The notes under the pieces were generated by a model that saw only the letters and a list, made by a program, of their open reading frames with translations, searched no databases and was not told where the DNA came from. From the NCBI RefSeq assembly GCF_015160855.1, contig NZ_CP063373.1:6882001-6946000 (forward strand): 64,000 nucleotides of DNA, written 5' to 3'. Shown in pieces: positions 27,180 through 35,574 of this stretch; within the stretch, counting starts at the first letter, position 1, and each line of letters begins with the position of its first letter. Origin of the DNA: Streptomyces ferrugineus. GTDB taxonomy: Bacteria > Actinomycetota > Actinomycetes > Streptomycetales > Streptomycetaceae. A program made the position numbers and the translations under genes.

Positions 27180-28966
27180 ATGGGCACCACTGAGGCGGTC
27201 GGCGACGGCGGGCGGATCGGGGCCGCGAAGGGCACTCTCGCGCCCGCGCGCGGCGCGGCGCGGCTGCGTTCCGCGCCCTGGGGCGTGATGGCGCTCGCCG
27301 TGGTGGTCGGCGCCGGAGCCGGTGCCGGTTCGGTCATCTTCCGCTGGTGCATCACGGCCTTCACCCGCCTCTTCTCCGGTCATGCCGACTACGCGGCCTC
27401 GCCCGGCGCCGGCAACCCGCAGGTGCCGTGGCTGGGGCCGTACTTCGTGCTGCTCGCCCCGGTGGTCGGCGGTCTGCTGTACGGGCCGCTGGTGCACCGC
27501 TTCGCCAAGGAGGCGCGCGGGCACGGGGTGCCGGAGGTGATGCTGGCCGTCGCCCAGCGCGGCGGCCGGATCAGCCCGAAGGTCGCGGTGGTCAAGACGC
27601 TCGCCTCCGCCCTCACCATCGGCTCCGGCGGCTCGGTGGGCCGCGAGGGGCCGATCGTGCAGATCGGCTCCGCCCTCGGCGCCACGCTGGGGCGAGTGAC
27701 CAGGGTGCCCGAGGGACGGATGAAGCTGCTGGTCGCGTGCGGCGCGGCGGGCGGCATCGCCGCCACCTTCAACGCGCCGCTGGCCGGGGTCTTCTTCGCC
27801 ATGGAGCTGATCCTGGGCACCTTCTCCGCGGAGGCGTTCGGGGCGACCGTCCTGGCCAGCGTCACCGCGAGCGTGATCGGCCGGGCCGCCTTCGGCGACG
27901 TCGCCTTCCTGGCCCTGCCCGCCTTCCACGTCGCGCACTTCGCCCAGTACGGCCTGTTCGCCCTGCTCGGTGTGATCGCCGCGGTGGTCGGCGTGGGCTT
28001 TTCCCGGGTGCTGTATCTGATCGAGGACGCCTGCGACTGGGCCTGGCGCGGCCCGGAGTGGCTGCGCCCCGGGGTCGGCGGCCTGGCGCTCGCCTGGTGC
28101 TGCTGGCACTGCCGGAGATGTACGGGGTCGGCTACCCGGTCCTGGAGAAGGCCACCGAGGGCGGGTACGCGGTCGGCTTCCTGCTGCTGTTGCTCGTGGG
28201 CAAGGTGCTGGCGACCAGTCTGACCATCGGGATCGGCGGCTCGGGCGGGGTGTTCGCGCCCAGTCTGTTCATCGGGGCGATGCTCGGTTCGGCGTACGGC
28301 GCGGGCGTCCACCACCTGCTGCCCGGCACCGCCGGCTCGATGGGGGCGTACGCGCTGGTGGGCATGGGTGCCGTGTTCGCCGGGGCCTCCCGCGCGCCGA
28401 TCACCGCCGTGGTGATCCTCTTCGAGCTGACCGGCGAGTACTCGATCATCCTGCCGCTGATGCTGGCCATCGTGCTGGCCACCGCCGTCAGCCGGCTGCT
28501 GACCCGCGACACGGTCTACACCCTGAAGCTGCGCCGCCGCGGCATCGACCTCGACGGCCCCGCCCCCGGCGCCCGGATCGGCGCCCAGCAGGTCGGCTCC
28601 GTCATGGACCCGCTGCCCTCACCGCTGCCCGCGTCGACCGAACTCGCGGACGCGGCCGATCTGTTGAGCCTGTCCGGGTACGGGGCACTGCCCGTGGTCG
28701 ACGCCCGCGGACGCTACGTCGGTGTGGTCACCGCCCAGGCGATCGCCGAGGCGCTGACGGAGCAGCCGGACGCGGTCCCCGCGGTGGTGGGGCAGCTCGC
28801 CGAGCCGCCCGCACCGGTCACGACCGACCAGCCCCTCGCGCAGGCGCTGCACACCCTGCTCTCGGCGGCGGGCACCGGGGTGCCGGTCCTGGATCCCGAA
28901 CACGGCAGGCCGGTCGGCTGGCTCAGCCACCAAAGCGCACTGCGCGCGGTGCACGCGGCGGCATGA
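27180..28966 (+). pseudogene. ClC-type chloride channel/transporter, single frameshift
   Basis: The protein matches ClC family members across two frames. Frame one (27180 to about 28092) has GSGGSVGREGPIVQIGSA and the first helices. Frame two (about 28093 to 28966) has GIGGSGGVFAPSLF, LTGEYSIILPLM and two C-terminal CBS domains. One base appears to be missing near 28092, where CTCGCCTGG would read through as CTCGGCCTGG. Restored, it is about 595 residues, normal for a CBS-containing ClC. A single missing base in otherwise intact sequence could be a sequencing error or a very recent inactivation. As written, translation ends at 28223 after 347 residues. AAGGGGAAGG lies before the ATG. Confidence 0.8.
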
Positions 28967-29007
28967 GCGGTCACACGGACCGGCAGCGTGCCCCGGTGTG
29001 ACGCAGA

Positions 29008-29041
29008 GCACCAGGCATGGTGCAAAATTTACCCAGTGCAA
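29008..29041. promoter_or_regulatory. Repeat cluster upstream of the DUF4142 gene
   Basis: GCACCA and TGGTGC form an inverted repeat (29008-29023), and GTGCAA occurs twice in direct orientation (29020 and 29036, 16 bp apart). GTGCAA is the half-site of the palindrome at 33432, so this may be a weaker or differently arranged site for the same regulator. Confidence 0.4.
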
Positions 29042-29104
29042 TGATCGCGGGGGGCGGCGCATCCGTACCTTCCGACACCGGGTCCGCTCACGTCAGGAGG
29101 TTCC

Positions 29105-29851
29105 ATGGCCCTCTCCCGGAACACGATCGGCACCGTCTTCGTGGGCGGTGCGCTGGTCATCACCTGCTCCGCGCTCGCCTACCCGTCCATGCTCGGCCTG
29201 CAGAACGCCTCGAACAACACGGCCCGGATCATCGCCAACACCCCCTACGGGCCGTTGACCGAGGCGGACCGCGACTTCGTGGTCAAGGTGCGCTCCGCCG
29301 GGCTGTGGGAGTACCCCCTCGGGGAGCTGTCCATGGAAAAGGGGACGACGAAGGCGATGAAGGAGGCCGGCGAGCACCTGGTCGTCGGGCACGCCCTGCT
29401 CGACGCCAGCTCCCGCAAGGTCGCCGCCGAGCTGAACATCACCCTGCCCAACCAGGCCACGCCGCAGCAGCAGCAGTTCGTCGCCACCGTGGACGCCAAG
29501 AGCGGCAAGGAGTTCGACTCCACGGCGGTGAACATCATGCGCGTCACACACGGTCAGATCTTTCCGACCATCGGCAAGATCCGCGCCACCACGCAGAACA
29601 CGCTGGTGCGCCAGCTCGCCGACCAGGCCAACGACGTCGTCCTGGACCACATCACGGTTCTGGAGAAGACCGGACTGGTCAATTTCGACCAGGCCAACTT
29701 CCAGCAGACCACGCCGCCGAAGCTGCCCAGGGAGCAACTGACCCCGCCGGTGCCCCAGCCCGGCGCCCCGGTCGTCGTGCTGACCCCGCGCCCGGACCTG
29801 CCGGACTTCTACAACACGGGCTCCCCCAGTCCCTCGCCGTCCGCCGGGTGA
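29105..29851 (+). CDS. DUF4142-type secreted/membrane-anchored helical protein
   Basis: 248 residues. An uncleaved or cleavable N-terminal hydrophobic segment (about 8-30) is followed by a helical domain with LTEADRDFVVKVRSAGLWE, GHALLDASSRKVAAELNI and HGQIFPTIGKIRATTQN, features of DUF4142 (ferritin-like) proteins. The C terminus is proline-rich. The function of the family is not established; members are exported and often stress-linked. An AGGAGG site precedes the ATG, and the stop abuts the stop of the convergent next gene with no gap. Confidence 0.78.
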   Translation: MALSRNTIGTVFVGGALVITCSALAYPSMLGLQNASNNTARIIANTPYGPLTEADRDFVVKVRSAGLWEYPLGELSMEKGTTKAMKEAGEHLVVGHALLDASSRKVAAELNITLPNQATPQQQQFVATVDAKSGKEFDSTAVNIMRVTHGQIFPTIGKIRATTQNTLVRQLADQANDVVLDHITVLEKTGLVNFDQANFQQTTPPKLPREQLTPPVPQPGAPVVVLTPRPDLPDFYNTGSPSPSPSAG

Positions 29852-30589
29852 TCAGGAGGCGGCGGCCGGGTCGTCACCGGGCGCGCCCGAGGCCGCAGGG
29901 CCGTGCGAGGCGGTGTGGGCGAGCCGGAAGGAGCGTACGACCGCGACCGTGCAGGCGGCGACGAGTGCGGCGGCCCAGCCGCCCAGCGAGCGCAGCGGGT
30001 GCGACGGCGACGCTCCGGCCTCCACACCGCGCGGCGGCACCTGCCCCTTCGGGTCGTACACCATGGCGAGCGCGTCGCCGGGCCGGGTGGCCTGCCCGCA
30101 ACCACGCCAGAGGCGCACCTTCAGGGGGACCCCGTCCCGGTCGGCCACCGCGCACAGGTAGCGGCCGCGGCTGGAGACGGCTCCGGGCCCGCCCTCGACC
30201 GCGGTCACCACCACCGACTCCACCTGTCCCCGCTGCGCCAGCACCACGCCCACGGCCGCCTGGGGCGTCTGAAGCGCCAGACAGATCCCGAGCACGGCGA
30301 CGATGCCGATCAGTGCCCGCCCCGCGCGCACCACACAGAGGTAGAGCACGAGCGCACCGGCGCACACCAGTCCGCCCTCACCGTCCGCCAGCCCGGGAAC
30401 CCCGTACCAGGCCCCGGCGAGAGCGGCACCGACGATCGCGCCCGCTGCCACGCACCCGGCCAAGAGCCCCTCCACGGTCAGCCACCAGGGCGGCAGGCCG
30501 ACGAACTCGGCCGGCCCCCACACCGTGCTGCGCAGATGCCCCATCAGGTGCGCCTCCGGCGCGGACACGGGCTGACGTCTTCGCCGCAT
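29852..30589 (-). CDS. Actinomycete integral membrane protein, unknown function
   Basis: 245 residues. Hydrophobic helices lie near 38-60, 72-88 and 92-110, followed by an extracytoplasmic domain of about 80 residues (RGRYLCAVADRDGVPLKVRLWRGC, with two Cys that could pair) and a final helix near 205-225. ATG 30589 has GGAAGGG upstream. The perfect TTGCATTATGCAA palindrome lies 138 bp upstream of its start, in its probable promoter. I cannot assign a function. Confidence 0.7.
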   Translation of the reverse strand: MRRRRQPVSAPEAHLMGHLRSTVWGPAEFVGLPPWWLTVEGLLAGCVAAGAIVGAALAGAWYGVPGLADGEGGLVCAGALVLYLCVVRAGRALIGIVAVLGICLALQTPQAAVGVVLAQRGQVESVVVTAVEGGPGAVSSRGRYLCAVADRDGVPLKVRLWRGCGQATRPGDALAMVYDPKGQVPPRGVEAGASPSHPLRSLGGWAAALVAACTVAVVRSFRLAHTASHGPAASGAPGDDPAAAS

Positions 30590-30726
30590 GCGTCTTCCCT
30601 TCCCGCGTCCTTCCGCGTCCGTCATCCTGGTGCACCGAGCGCCCGGTGCGCATTGCCCTCGGTAGGACACACCAACGCGGTCCGCGTTGCCGACATCGGG
30701 CAACGGGCCGCACCTTCACGATTCCC

Positions 30727-30739
30727 TTGCATTATGCAA
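30727..30739. promoter_or_regulatory. TTGCA-N3-TGCAA operator upstream of the membrane-protein gene
   Basis: TTGCATTATGCAA is a perfect 6-1-6 palindrome between the 3' end of the MarR gene and the start of the minus-strand membrane-protein gene. It matches the cores at 27148 and 33432. Confidence 0.72.
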
Positions 30740-30791
30740 AACGATCGGCGGGCCGAGAAGTTCGGCCCGGGTCCGACGCCACCCCGGCAGC

Positions 30792-31328
30792 TCAGGCGTC
30801 GCGGGCCACCGGGAGATCCACGGCCCAGCCCAGGGGGTGTGGCTCCGCGTCGTCCAGCGCCGGCGCGAGAGGCTCGCCCCCGGCCTCGTTGAAGGCGGCC
30901 AGCGCCTCGATGAGTGCCAGCCGCTGGGTGGGGGTGAGGCGTTCCACGATCGCGGCGATCTCGGTGCGGCGCCGGGCGGTGACGTCCTCGACCGTACGCC
31001 GCCCCTCGTCGGTGAGCTGCAGCAGGGTCTCGCGGCGATTGCCGGGGTTCAGATGCCGGTCGGCGAGACCGGCCGCGATCAGCCGGTCGACCATCCGCAT
31101 CGCGGTGGACGGCGCCACCTGGAGCAGCTCGGCGAGCGCGACCAGCTTCGTGGCGCCCCGGGTGTGCAGGACGACCAGCATCCGGAACTGCGGGAGCGTC
31201 ACCCCCTCCTCGACCTCGGCGAGGGAGCGGGCGGAGACCGCCACCAACAGCCGGGACGCGGTCAGCACCGCCCGGGTCACCGCATCAACATCGTCCATCG
31301 CCCCCGCGGGGGTCTCACGCTCCGGCAT
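30792..31328 (-). CDS. MarR-family transcriptional regulator
   Basis: 178 residues with a winged-helix core: LPQFRMLVVLHTRG, LAELLQVAPSTAMRMVDRLIAAGL (recognition helix) and the wing RRETLLQLTDEGRRTV, with flanking dimerisation helices. MarR dimers bind short palindromes, and several TTGCA-N3-TGCAA sites surround this gene, so it is the first candidate to bind them. It follows the phosphatase gene by 34 bp and likely shares its transcript; the degenerate site at 32521 would then give autoregulation. AAAGGA precedes the ATG. The ligand is unknown. Confidence 0.88.
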   Translation of the reverse strand: MPERETPAGAMDDVDAVTRAVLTASRLLVAVSARSLAEVEEGVTLPQFRMLVVLHTRGATKLVALAELLQVAPSTAMRMVDRLIAAGLADRHLNPGNRRETLLQLTDEGRRTVEDVTARRRTEIAAIVERLTPTQRLALIEALAAFNEAGGEPLAPALDDAEPHPLGWAVDLPVARDA

Positions 31329-31362
31329 ATGTCCTTTCTATCGTGCCGAAGTCGCTGCTCAC

Positions 31363-32451
31363 TCACCCAGTGGGAACAGATTTTCCTTCCTCATGACCGT
31401 GGTAGCGCAGCAGGAGCATGGCGGCGTCGTCGTGCGGCGGCCCGTCGGAGTGCTGGGCGAGATCCGCGCGCAGGGCCTCCAGGGCGCGGTGCGCATGGGG
31501 ATCCTTCAGCAGGTGCGCCCGCTCACCGACGGGGTAGAAGCGCCCCTCGTCGTCGCGGGCCTCGGTGACGCCGTCGGTGTACAGCAGGAGCTGATCGCCG
31601 GGGGCGAAGTCCACCCGATAGGGCTTCGGGCCCTCGGTCCCGTGCACGCCGAGGCCCAACGGGAGGGCATGGGCGGGCGGCCTCGGGAAGTCGACGGCGC
31701 CGTCCCGGCGCACGACCATTGGGGCCGGATGGCCGTAGTTGAGGAAGACGGCCTCCTGGCGGGTGCCGATCTCGGCGAGGATCGCGGTGACGAACTTCTC
31801 ACCCTCCAGCTCGCGGGCCACGCTGCGTTCCAGTCGCTCGCCGAGCCCCACCAGGTCGGGTTCGTCATGGGCGGCCTCCCGGAAGGCGCCGAGGACGAGG
31901 GCCGCCGTCTCCACCGCGGCCAGGCCCTTGCCCTGGACATCGCCCACGATGACCCGGATGCCGTGCGGCGAGGCGACGACCTCGTACAGGTCGCCGCCGA
32001 TGCGCGCCTCGGCGACGGCGGAGGTGTACGACACCGCCGCCTGCAGCGGACCCGCGGTCAACGGCACCGGCCGCAGCAGCACCCGCTGCGCGACCTCCGC
32101 GATCGACCGCACACTGGCCAGCTCCGCCTCCCGGCGCGAGCGCATCACGGCCGCCGCGACGCCGATGGCGGTCACGCCGGCCACCGCGGCCATGGCGGTG
32201 AACCCCCGGCGCTCCTCGAACAGCCCGTCGTACAGCCCCAGCCCCACGCACAGCACCAGCGCCACCAGCCCGAAGACCGCCGTACGTCGCCACCCTCCGA
32301 CCAGCCCCGAGAAGGCGGGACCGAGCGAGACCAGAGGGAGGAAGCCCACCCCCGGCCCCGCCACCACGTCCGCGACCGCCACGATGGCCATCACCACAAC
32401 CGGCATGGAGGACAGCACCGTCCGGCTCGATGGCGGCTTCTGGTCGGTCAT
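31363..32451 (-). CDS. Membrane-anchored SpoIIE/PP2C-type serine phosphatase
   Basis: 362 residues. The N terminus has three to four hydrophobic helices (about 12-105). The PP2C-type catalytic domain follows (about 135-350), with ARIGGDLYEVV, VGDVQGKGLAAVETA, LLLYTDGVTEARD and PPHDDAAMLLLR supplying the metal-binding aspartates. Such phosphatases usually act on anti-sigma-factor antagonists in Streptomyces stress signalling. The substrate is not evident here. GGAG lies before the ATG. It is the first gene of a probable two-gene unit with the MarR gene. Confidence 0.87.
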   Translation of the reverse strand: MTDQKPPSSRTVLSSMPVVVMAIVAVADVVAGPGVGFLPLVSLGPAFSGLVGGWRRTAVFGLVALVLCVGLGLYDGLFEERRGFTAMAAVAGVTAIGVAAAVMRSRREAELASVRSIAEVAQRVLLRPVPLTAGPLQAAVSYTSAVAEARIGGDLYEVVASPHGIRVIVGDVQGKGLAAVETAALVLGAFREAAHDEPDLVGLGERLERSVARELEGEKFVTAILAEIGTRQEAVFLNYGHPAPMVVRRDGAVDFPRPPAHALPLGLGVHGTEGPKPYRVDFAPGDQLLLYTDGVTEARDDEGRFYPVGERAHLLKDPHAHRALEALRADLAQHSDGPPHDDAAMLLLRYHGHEEGKSVPTG

Positions 32452-32520
32452 GAAGTACTCCAGCAGTGTCGCGGCACTCGAGAGTCGCCCCTTGCCACCG
32501 CGGGCGCCCCTCCCCCACCT

Positions 32521-32535
32521 TTAGACTATGCAAAG
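32521..32535. promoter_or_regulatory. Degenerate TTGCA-type palindrome between divergent genes
   Basis: TTTAGACTATGCAAA matches the ATGCAAA half-site perfectly and the other half in four of seven positions. It lies 70 bp before the phosphatase start and 86 bp before the divergent nitroreductase-like gene. Confidence 0.4.
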
Positions 32536-32620
32536 GTGGTCCGGGTGACACGGCTCTCAACTCCGGTCCTTTACCCAATCGAGTCCGAGAGCCGACATTC
32601 CCGACCCGCGGAAGGCGACC

Positions 32621-33142
32621 ATGACGCACGGAGACACCGCACGCCGCCGCCCTCAACCCCGCACCGGATGGCGGAGGCTGGCCGCGCGGCTGCCGATCCT
32701 GCTCTTCCGCGCGGGACTGGGGCCGGTGTTCGGGAAGCGGTTTCTCCTGCTGCACCACACCGGCCGCGTGACCGGGCTCGACCGCATGGTGGCCCTGGAG
32801 GTGGTGTTCTACGAGCCGGCCTACCGGAGTTGGACCGTCGCGTCGTGTTTCGGGCCGGAGGCGGACTGGTACCAGAACCTGCGCGAAGAGCCGAAGACGC
32901 TCATCCAGTTCGGCAATCGTCCCTACGCCGTCACCGCCCACTTCCTCCCGCCCGACGAGGGCGCCGAGGTCATGGTCGGCTACGGGCACCGGCACCCGCG
33001 GACGGCTCGCCGGCTGTGCGCGTTCATGGGACTGCCGGCCGATGGCGGCAAGGCGTCGTTCCGCGAGGCGGGCAGAGCCATCCCCTTCGTCCGGCTCGAG
33101 GCCGCCGTCGGACAGCGCGGGCACACGCGCGGACGCGCGTGA
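32621..33142 (+). CDS. Deazaflavin (F420)-dependent nitroreductase-family protein
   Basis: 173 residues of the split-barrel deazaflavin-dependent nitroreductase family: LLLHHTGRVTGLDR, WTVASCFGPEADWYQNLREEP and a C-terminal VRLEA strand. Members bind F420 or related flavins and reduce varied substrates; the substrate here is unknown. ATG 32621 is about 85 bp from the degenerate operator. A strong hairpin follows the stop directly, so it is a single-gene transcript. Confidence 0.82.
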   Translation: MTHGDTARRRPQPRTGWRRLAARLPILLFRAGLGPVFGKRFLLLHHTGRVTGLDRMVALEVVFYEPAYRSWTVASCFGPEADWYQNLREEPKTLIQFGNRPYAVTAHFLPPDEGAEVMVGYGHRHPRTARRLCAFMGLPADGGKASFREAGRAIPFVRLEAAVGQRGHTRGRA

Positions 33143-33143
33143 C

Positions 33144-33166
33144 GCCCCGGACGCGGAGTCCGGGGC
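33144..33166 (+). terminator. Strong hairpin after the nitroreductase-like gene
   Basis: GCCCCGGAC (33144-33152) pairs perfectly with GTCCGGGGC (33158-33166) around a five-base loop, starting two bases after the stop. No T-run follows, as is common in Streptomyces. Confidence 0.8.
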
Positions 33167-33737
33167 GCCGGGCCGCAGTGGCCGCTTTCTCTTACACCGC
33201 GGCAATCACCCGTCGGCGGCCGGAGTCGCCGTCGACCGGCCATCGGGCAGTACCAGAGTGGCCCACGAGACAGGCGGGGCAAAGGTTTTTCCGGATCATG
33301 TCAGGCCCTCGTAAGGTCCACGGCCTTCCTCCGGCACGGCAGCGAACCCACCGCCGCGAGGCACGCGATCCCGCCGCCGGAGCCCGCCGGCAGCGATGTG
33401 AAAATCGTTCGGAACCTCTGGCGATCTGTTTTTGCACCGTGCAAGGATCAGGCGAGGGGGAGTCGGCGACCGATCGCCGTGCGGCGCCCAGGAGTGATAT
33501 CGGCAAGGTTACGCGGCACGGGACGACACGCCGACCGTCGCCGGCTCCCTCCCACAGCTCGCCGCCTGAGCTCACGAGCGCCGAAGCGGGGGCGTCGTCC
33601 CGAACAAGGTTGCCCGCACTCGGTATTACCGGCCGAGGCACGAGCGACGGCACACTGTCGCTCACGGAGCCGCACAGCACCTCAAGGAGTGAGGCGGCGG
33701 TGTTCACAGCGTGCGCGTGCGAGGGGAGAACGGGGCC
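33167..33737. other. Long non-coding stretch upstream of the small membrane-protein gene
   Basis: About 570 bp without a supported gene. It contains the operator at 33432 and a likely promoter region downstream of it, leaving a long leader. I see no tRNA, repeat or riboswitch in it. Confidence 0.45.
33432..33444. promoter_or_regulatory. TTGCA-N3-TGCAA operator, third perfect copy
   Basis: TTGCACCGTGCAA is a perfect 6-1-6 palindrome about 290 bp upstream of the gene at 33738. Confidence 0.7.
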
Positions 33738-34268
33738 GTGACCACACACGGTGCAGGCGGCGACGGGGCGCCGGAGGAGTGGGACGGCAGCACGTCCGGC
33801 TCCGAGGAGATATGGCAGAAGTTCCTCACGGACAACGAGCGCGCCATCCGCACCTCCGCCCCCAAGGAACCCTCCGCGCGGGAACGGGCGTTGGGACGGC
33901 GTCCCCGCCCCCTGGACAGGGCACAGGAGCGGAAGCGGTTCCGGCACCACGCGCCGGCGTCCGCCGAGGCCGACGCGGTCGGCGAGCTGTGGCGGCCGGC
34001 GGATCACCGGGCCGGACCGGCCTGGCGGGACCTCGACAGCCGAGCCAGGGCCCGGCGGGTCGGCCGCGTGGTCGCCACGGGGGCCGCGATCGCCCTGGCC
34101 CTGGGGGCGTGGTCCTGGCTGTCCACCACAGCGGGCGCCCCGGAGGGCGGGCTGGACGACATCACCGTGCAGCAGTCGGAGCGAGCCCGGCACGAGCCGC
34201 CCACGGCGACCGACCTCCCGTCCCGGCCCGGCGCGGAGCCGTCCGCGCCTGTCGCCTCCGTCGAATAG
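33738..34268 (+). CDS. Single-pass membrane protein, unknown function
   Basis: 176 residues. A charged cytoplasmic N-terminal half (1-110, with EEIWQKFLTDNERAIR and many Arg) is followed by one hydrophobic helix (about 113-134) and a short proline-rich external tail. The arrangement recalls small actinomycete membrane anchors; no domain was recognised. GTG 33738 is preceded by GAGGGG about 12 bases away. Codon use looks like the neighbours. Confidence 0.6.
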   Translation: MTTHGAGGDGAPEEWDGSTSGSEEIWQKFLTDNERAIRTSAPKEPSARERALGRRPRPLDRAQERKRFRHHAPASAEADAVGELWRPADHRAGPAWRDLDSRARARRVGRVVATGAAIALALGAWSWLSTTAGAPEGGLDDITVQQSERARHEPPTATDLPSRPGAEPSAPVASVE

Positions 34269-34445
34269 GGGCCGCGGAACCCGCGGGGCGACCTCCTCAC
34301 CGACTCGCCCTGGGAGGAGCCGCGACCGCGGCCGCCCCGTCGAGCGCTACTTCGCGTGCAGTAGGCCGCCACTCCCTGGGGAGTAGCCCCGAGTGACGCC
34401 TCCGGGGCGACGCGCGACGGCGGTGCTCCGGGACAGCCTGAGACG

Positions 34446-35126
34446 GTGATTCTCATCGAACTCTTCGCACCCCCGGGCGCCCTGGGCGCCGCACAGCGCG
34501 AGTGGCTGGCCCGGCGGATGATCGACCTGCTCATGGCGTCCGACCAGCCGGACGACTCCCACGCCCCCGAAGTCCTCGAAGCGGCCCAGTCCTTGACGCA
34601 GGTGCTGGTCCACGAGCCGACGACCTGGGTGGTGGGCGGACAGCAGCCGGTGGACCCCGCCGACCCGCCCCGCTATGTGGTGCGGGTCAGCACACCGGCC
34701 GCCTGGCGCAAGGAGATGAGCGGCCATGTCATCGAGGTCCTCACCCAGGCCCTGGCGGAGGCCGAGAAGGCGGCCGGCCGCGACCCCGACCGGCTGCTGC
34801 ACGAGCCGCATGCGTGGATCCATGTCACCGGCGTCACCGAAGGCAGCCTCGGCGCACTGGGCCGCCCCATGGGGAGCCTGGACCTGATCCGCCACCTCAC
34901 CGCCCCGCACCGTGACGCCATCGCCCGCAGGTCCGCCGCGAACCTGCCGCCGGGCCATGTCGTCGACCCGGTGTGCGGCATGACCGTGGACCTGAACACC
35001 ACCGGTCTCACCTTGGAGCACGACGGCACCGTCCATGGGTTCTGCGACGGCCAGTGCCTGCGGATCTTCGCCGAAGATCACGGCGTGTCGCTCGAGGAGA
35101 ACCGCCGGGGCGGGGTCGTGCAGTGA
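34446..35126 (+). CDS. Two-domain protein with C-terminal YHS/TRASH-like metal site
   Basis: 226 residues from a GTG start. The first 160 residues suggest tautomerase-like alpha/beta repeats (ILIELFAPPG, ARRMIDLLM, YVVRVSTPAAW). The C terminus (about 175-215) has DPVCGMTVD and, further on, GFCDGQCLRIFAED, a YHS/TRASH-type pattern where cysteines bind metal. Such domains sense or carry copper or other soft metals. Proximity to the B12 uptake operon may be chance, since transcription converges there. Function not assigned. Confidence 0.6.
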   Translation: MILIELFAPPGALGAAQREWLARRMIDLLMASDQPDDSHAPEVLEAAQSLTQVLVHEPTTWVVGGQQPVDPADPPRYVVRVSTPAAWRKEMSGHVIEVLTQALAEAEKAAGRDPDRLLHEPHAWIHVTGVTEGSLGALGRPMGSLDLIRHLTAPHRDAIARRSAANLPPGHVVDPVCGMTVDLNTTGLTLEHDGTVHGFCDGQCLRIFAEDHGVSLEENRRGGVVQ

Positions 35127-35177
35127 CCGTGGGGCGGCTCGAGGCGCGGCCCTGACACCCCAGTTGCCGCCCGGGCC

Positions 35178-35573
35178 TCAGCCTTCCGGCCGGGACGCGG
35201 TCGTCCCCGGCTTCGGCGTGGTCCGCCCGGGCGGAGTGAAGGTGTAGAGGTCGAGTATGTCGGGGCAGGGTGCGACGCCGGGGCCGCCGGACCGGACCCA
35301 GGTGAGGATGTCCTCGGTGGCGTCGGGGTCGTTGACGAGGCCGAGCCAGACGGGGCGGGCGCCCGCGGCACGGCCGGCGGCGGAGGGCTGGACGACGATC
35401 ACGTTGGCGTGCTCGCACACGCCGAGGCAGTCGGAGATGCGCACCGGCGCGTTCTCGGCGAGCCGCGCGGTCTGCCGGGCGTGATCGACTCCGGGCACCT
35501 TCGGGGTCCCGCAGCAGCAGTCCCGGCAGACCACGATCCGGCTGGGTACGGGCTGTTCGGGGGGTGTCGGCAT
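35178..35573 (-). CDS. Thioredoxin-like [2Fe-2S] ferredoxin in the B12-uptake operon
   Basis: 131 residues. CRDCCCGT near the N terminus and DCLGVCEHANVIVV near 50 give the four-cysteine arrangement of thioredoxin-fold [2Fe-2S] ferredoxins; a WLGLVNDPDATEDIL helix follows. The gene starts one base after the ATPase gene ends, so it is the fourth cistron behind the cobalamin riboswitch. A role in handling imported corrinoid (for example cobalt reduction or ligand removal) is a reasonable inference but not shown. Confidence 0.72.
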   Translation of the reverse strand: MPTPPEQPVPSRIVVCRDCCCGTPKVPGVDHARQTARLAENAPVRISDCLGVCEHANVIVVQPSAAGRAAGARPVWLGLVNDPDATEDILTWVRSGGPGVAPCPDILDLYTFTPPGRTTPKPGTTASRPEG

Positions 35574-35574
35574 G

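Noticed and set aside
33192..33299. A 35-residue minus-strand frame beginning MIRKNLCPAC with a GAGGG upstream
   Set aside because: It is too short, has no partner cysteines further on and no family resemblance; start and ribosome-site matches of this quality occur often by chance.
29017..33741. A 1574-codon plus-strand open frame across several genes
   Set aside because: It runs through DUF4142 out of frame, then antisense to three clear minus-strand genes and intergenic operators; its composition is Arg/Pro/Ala-rich without motifs.
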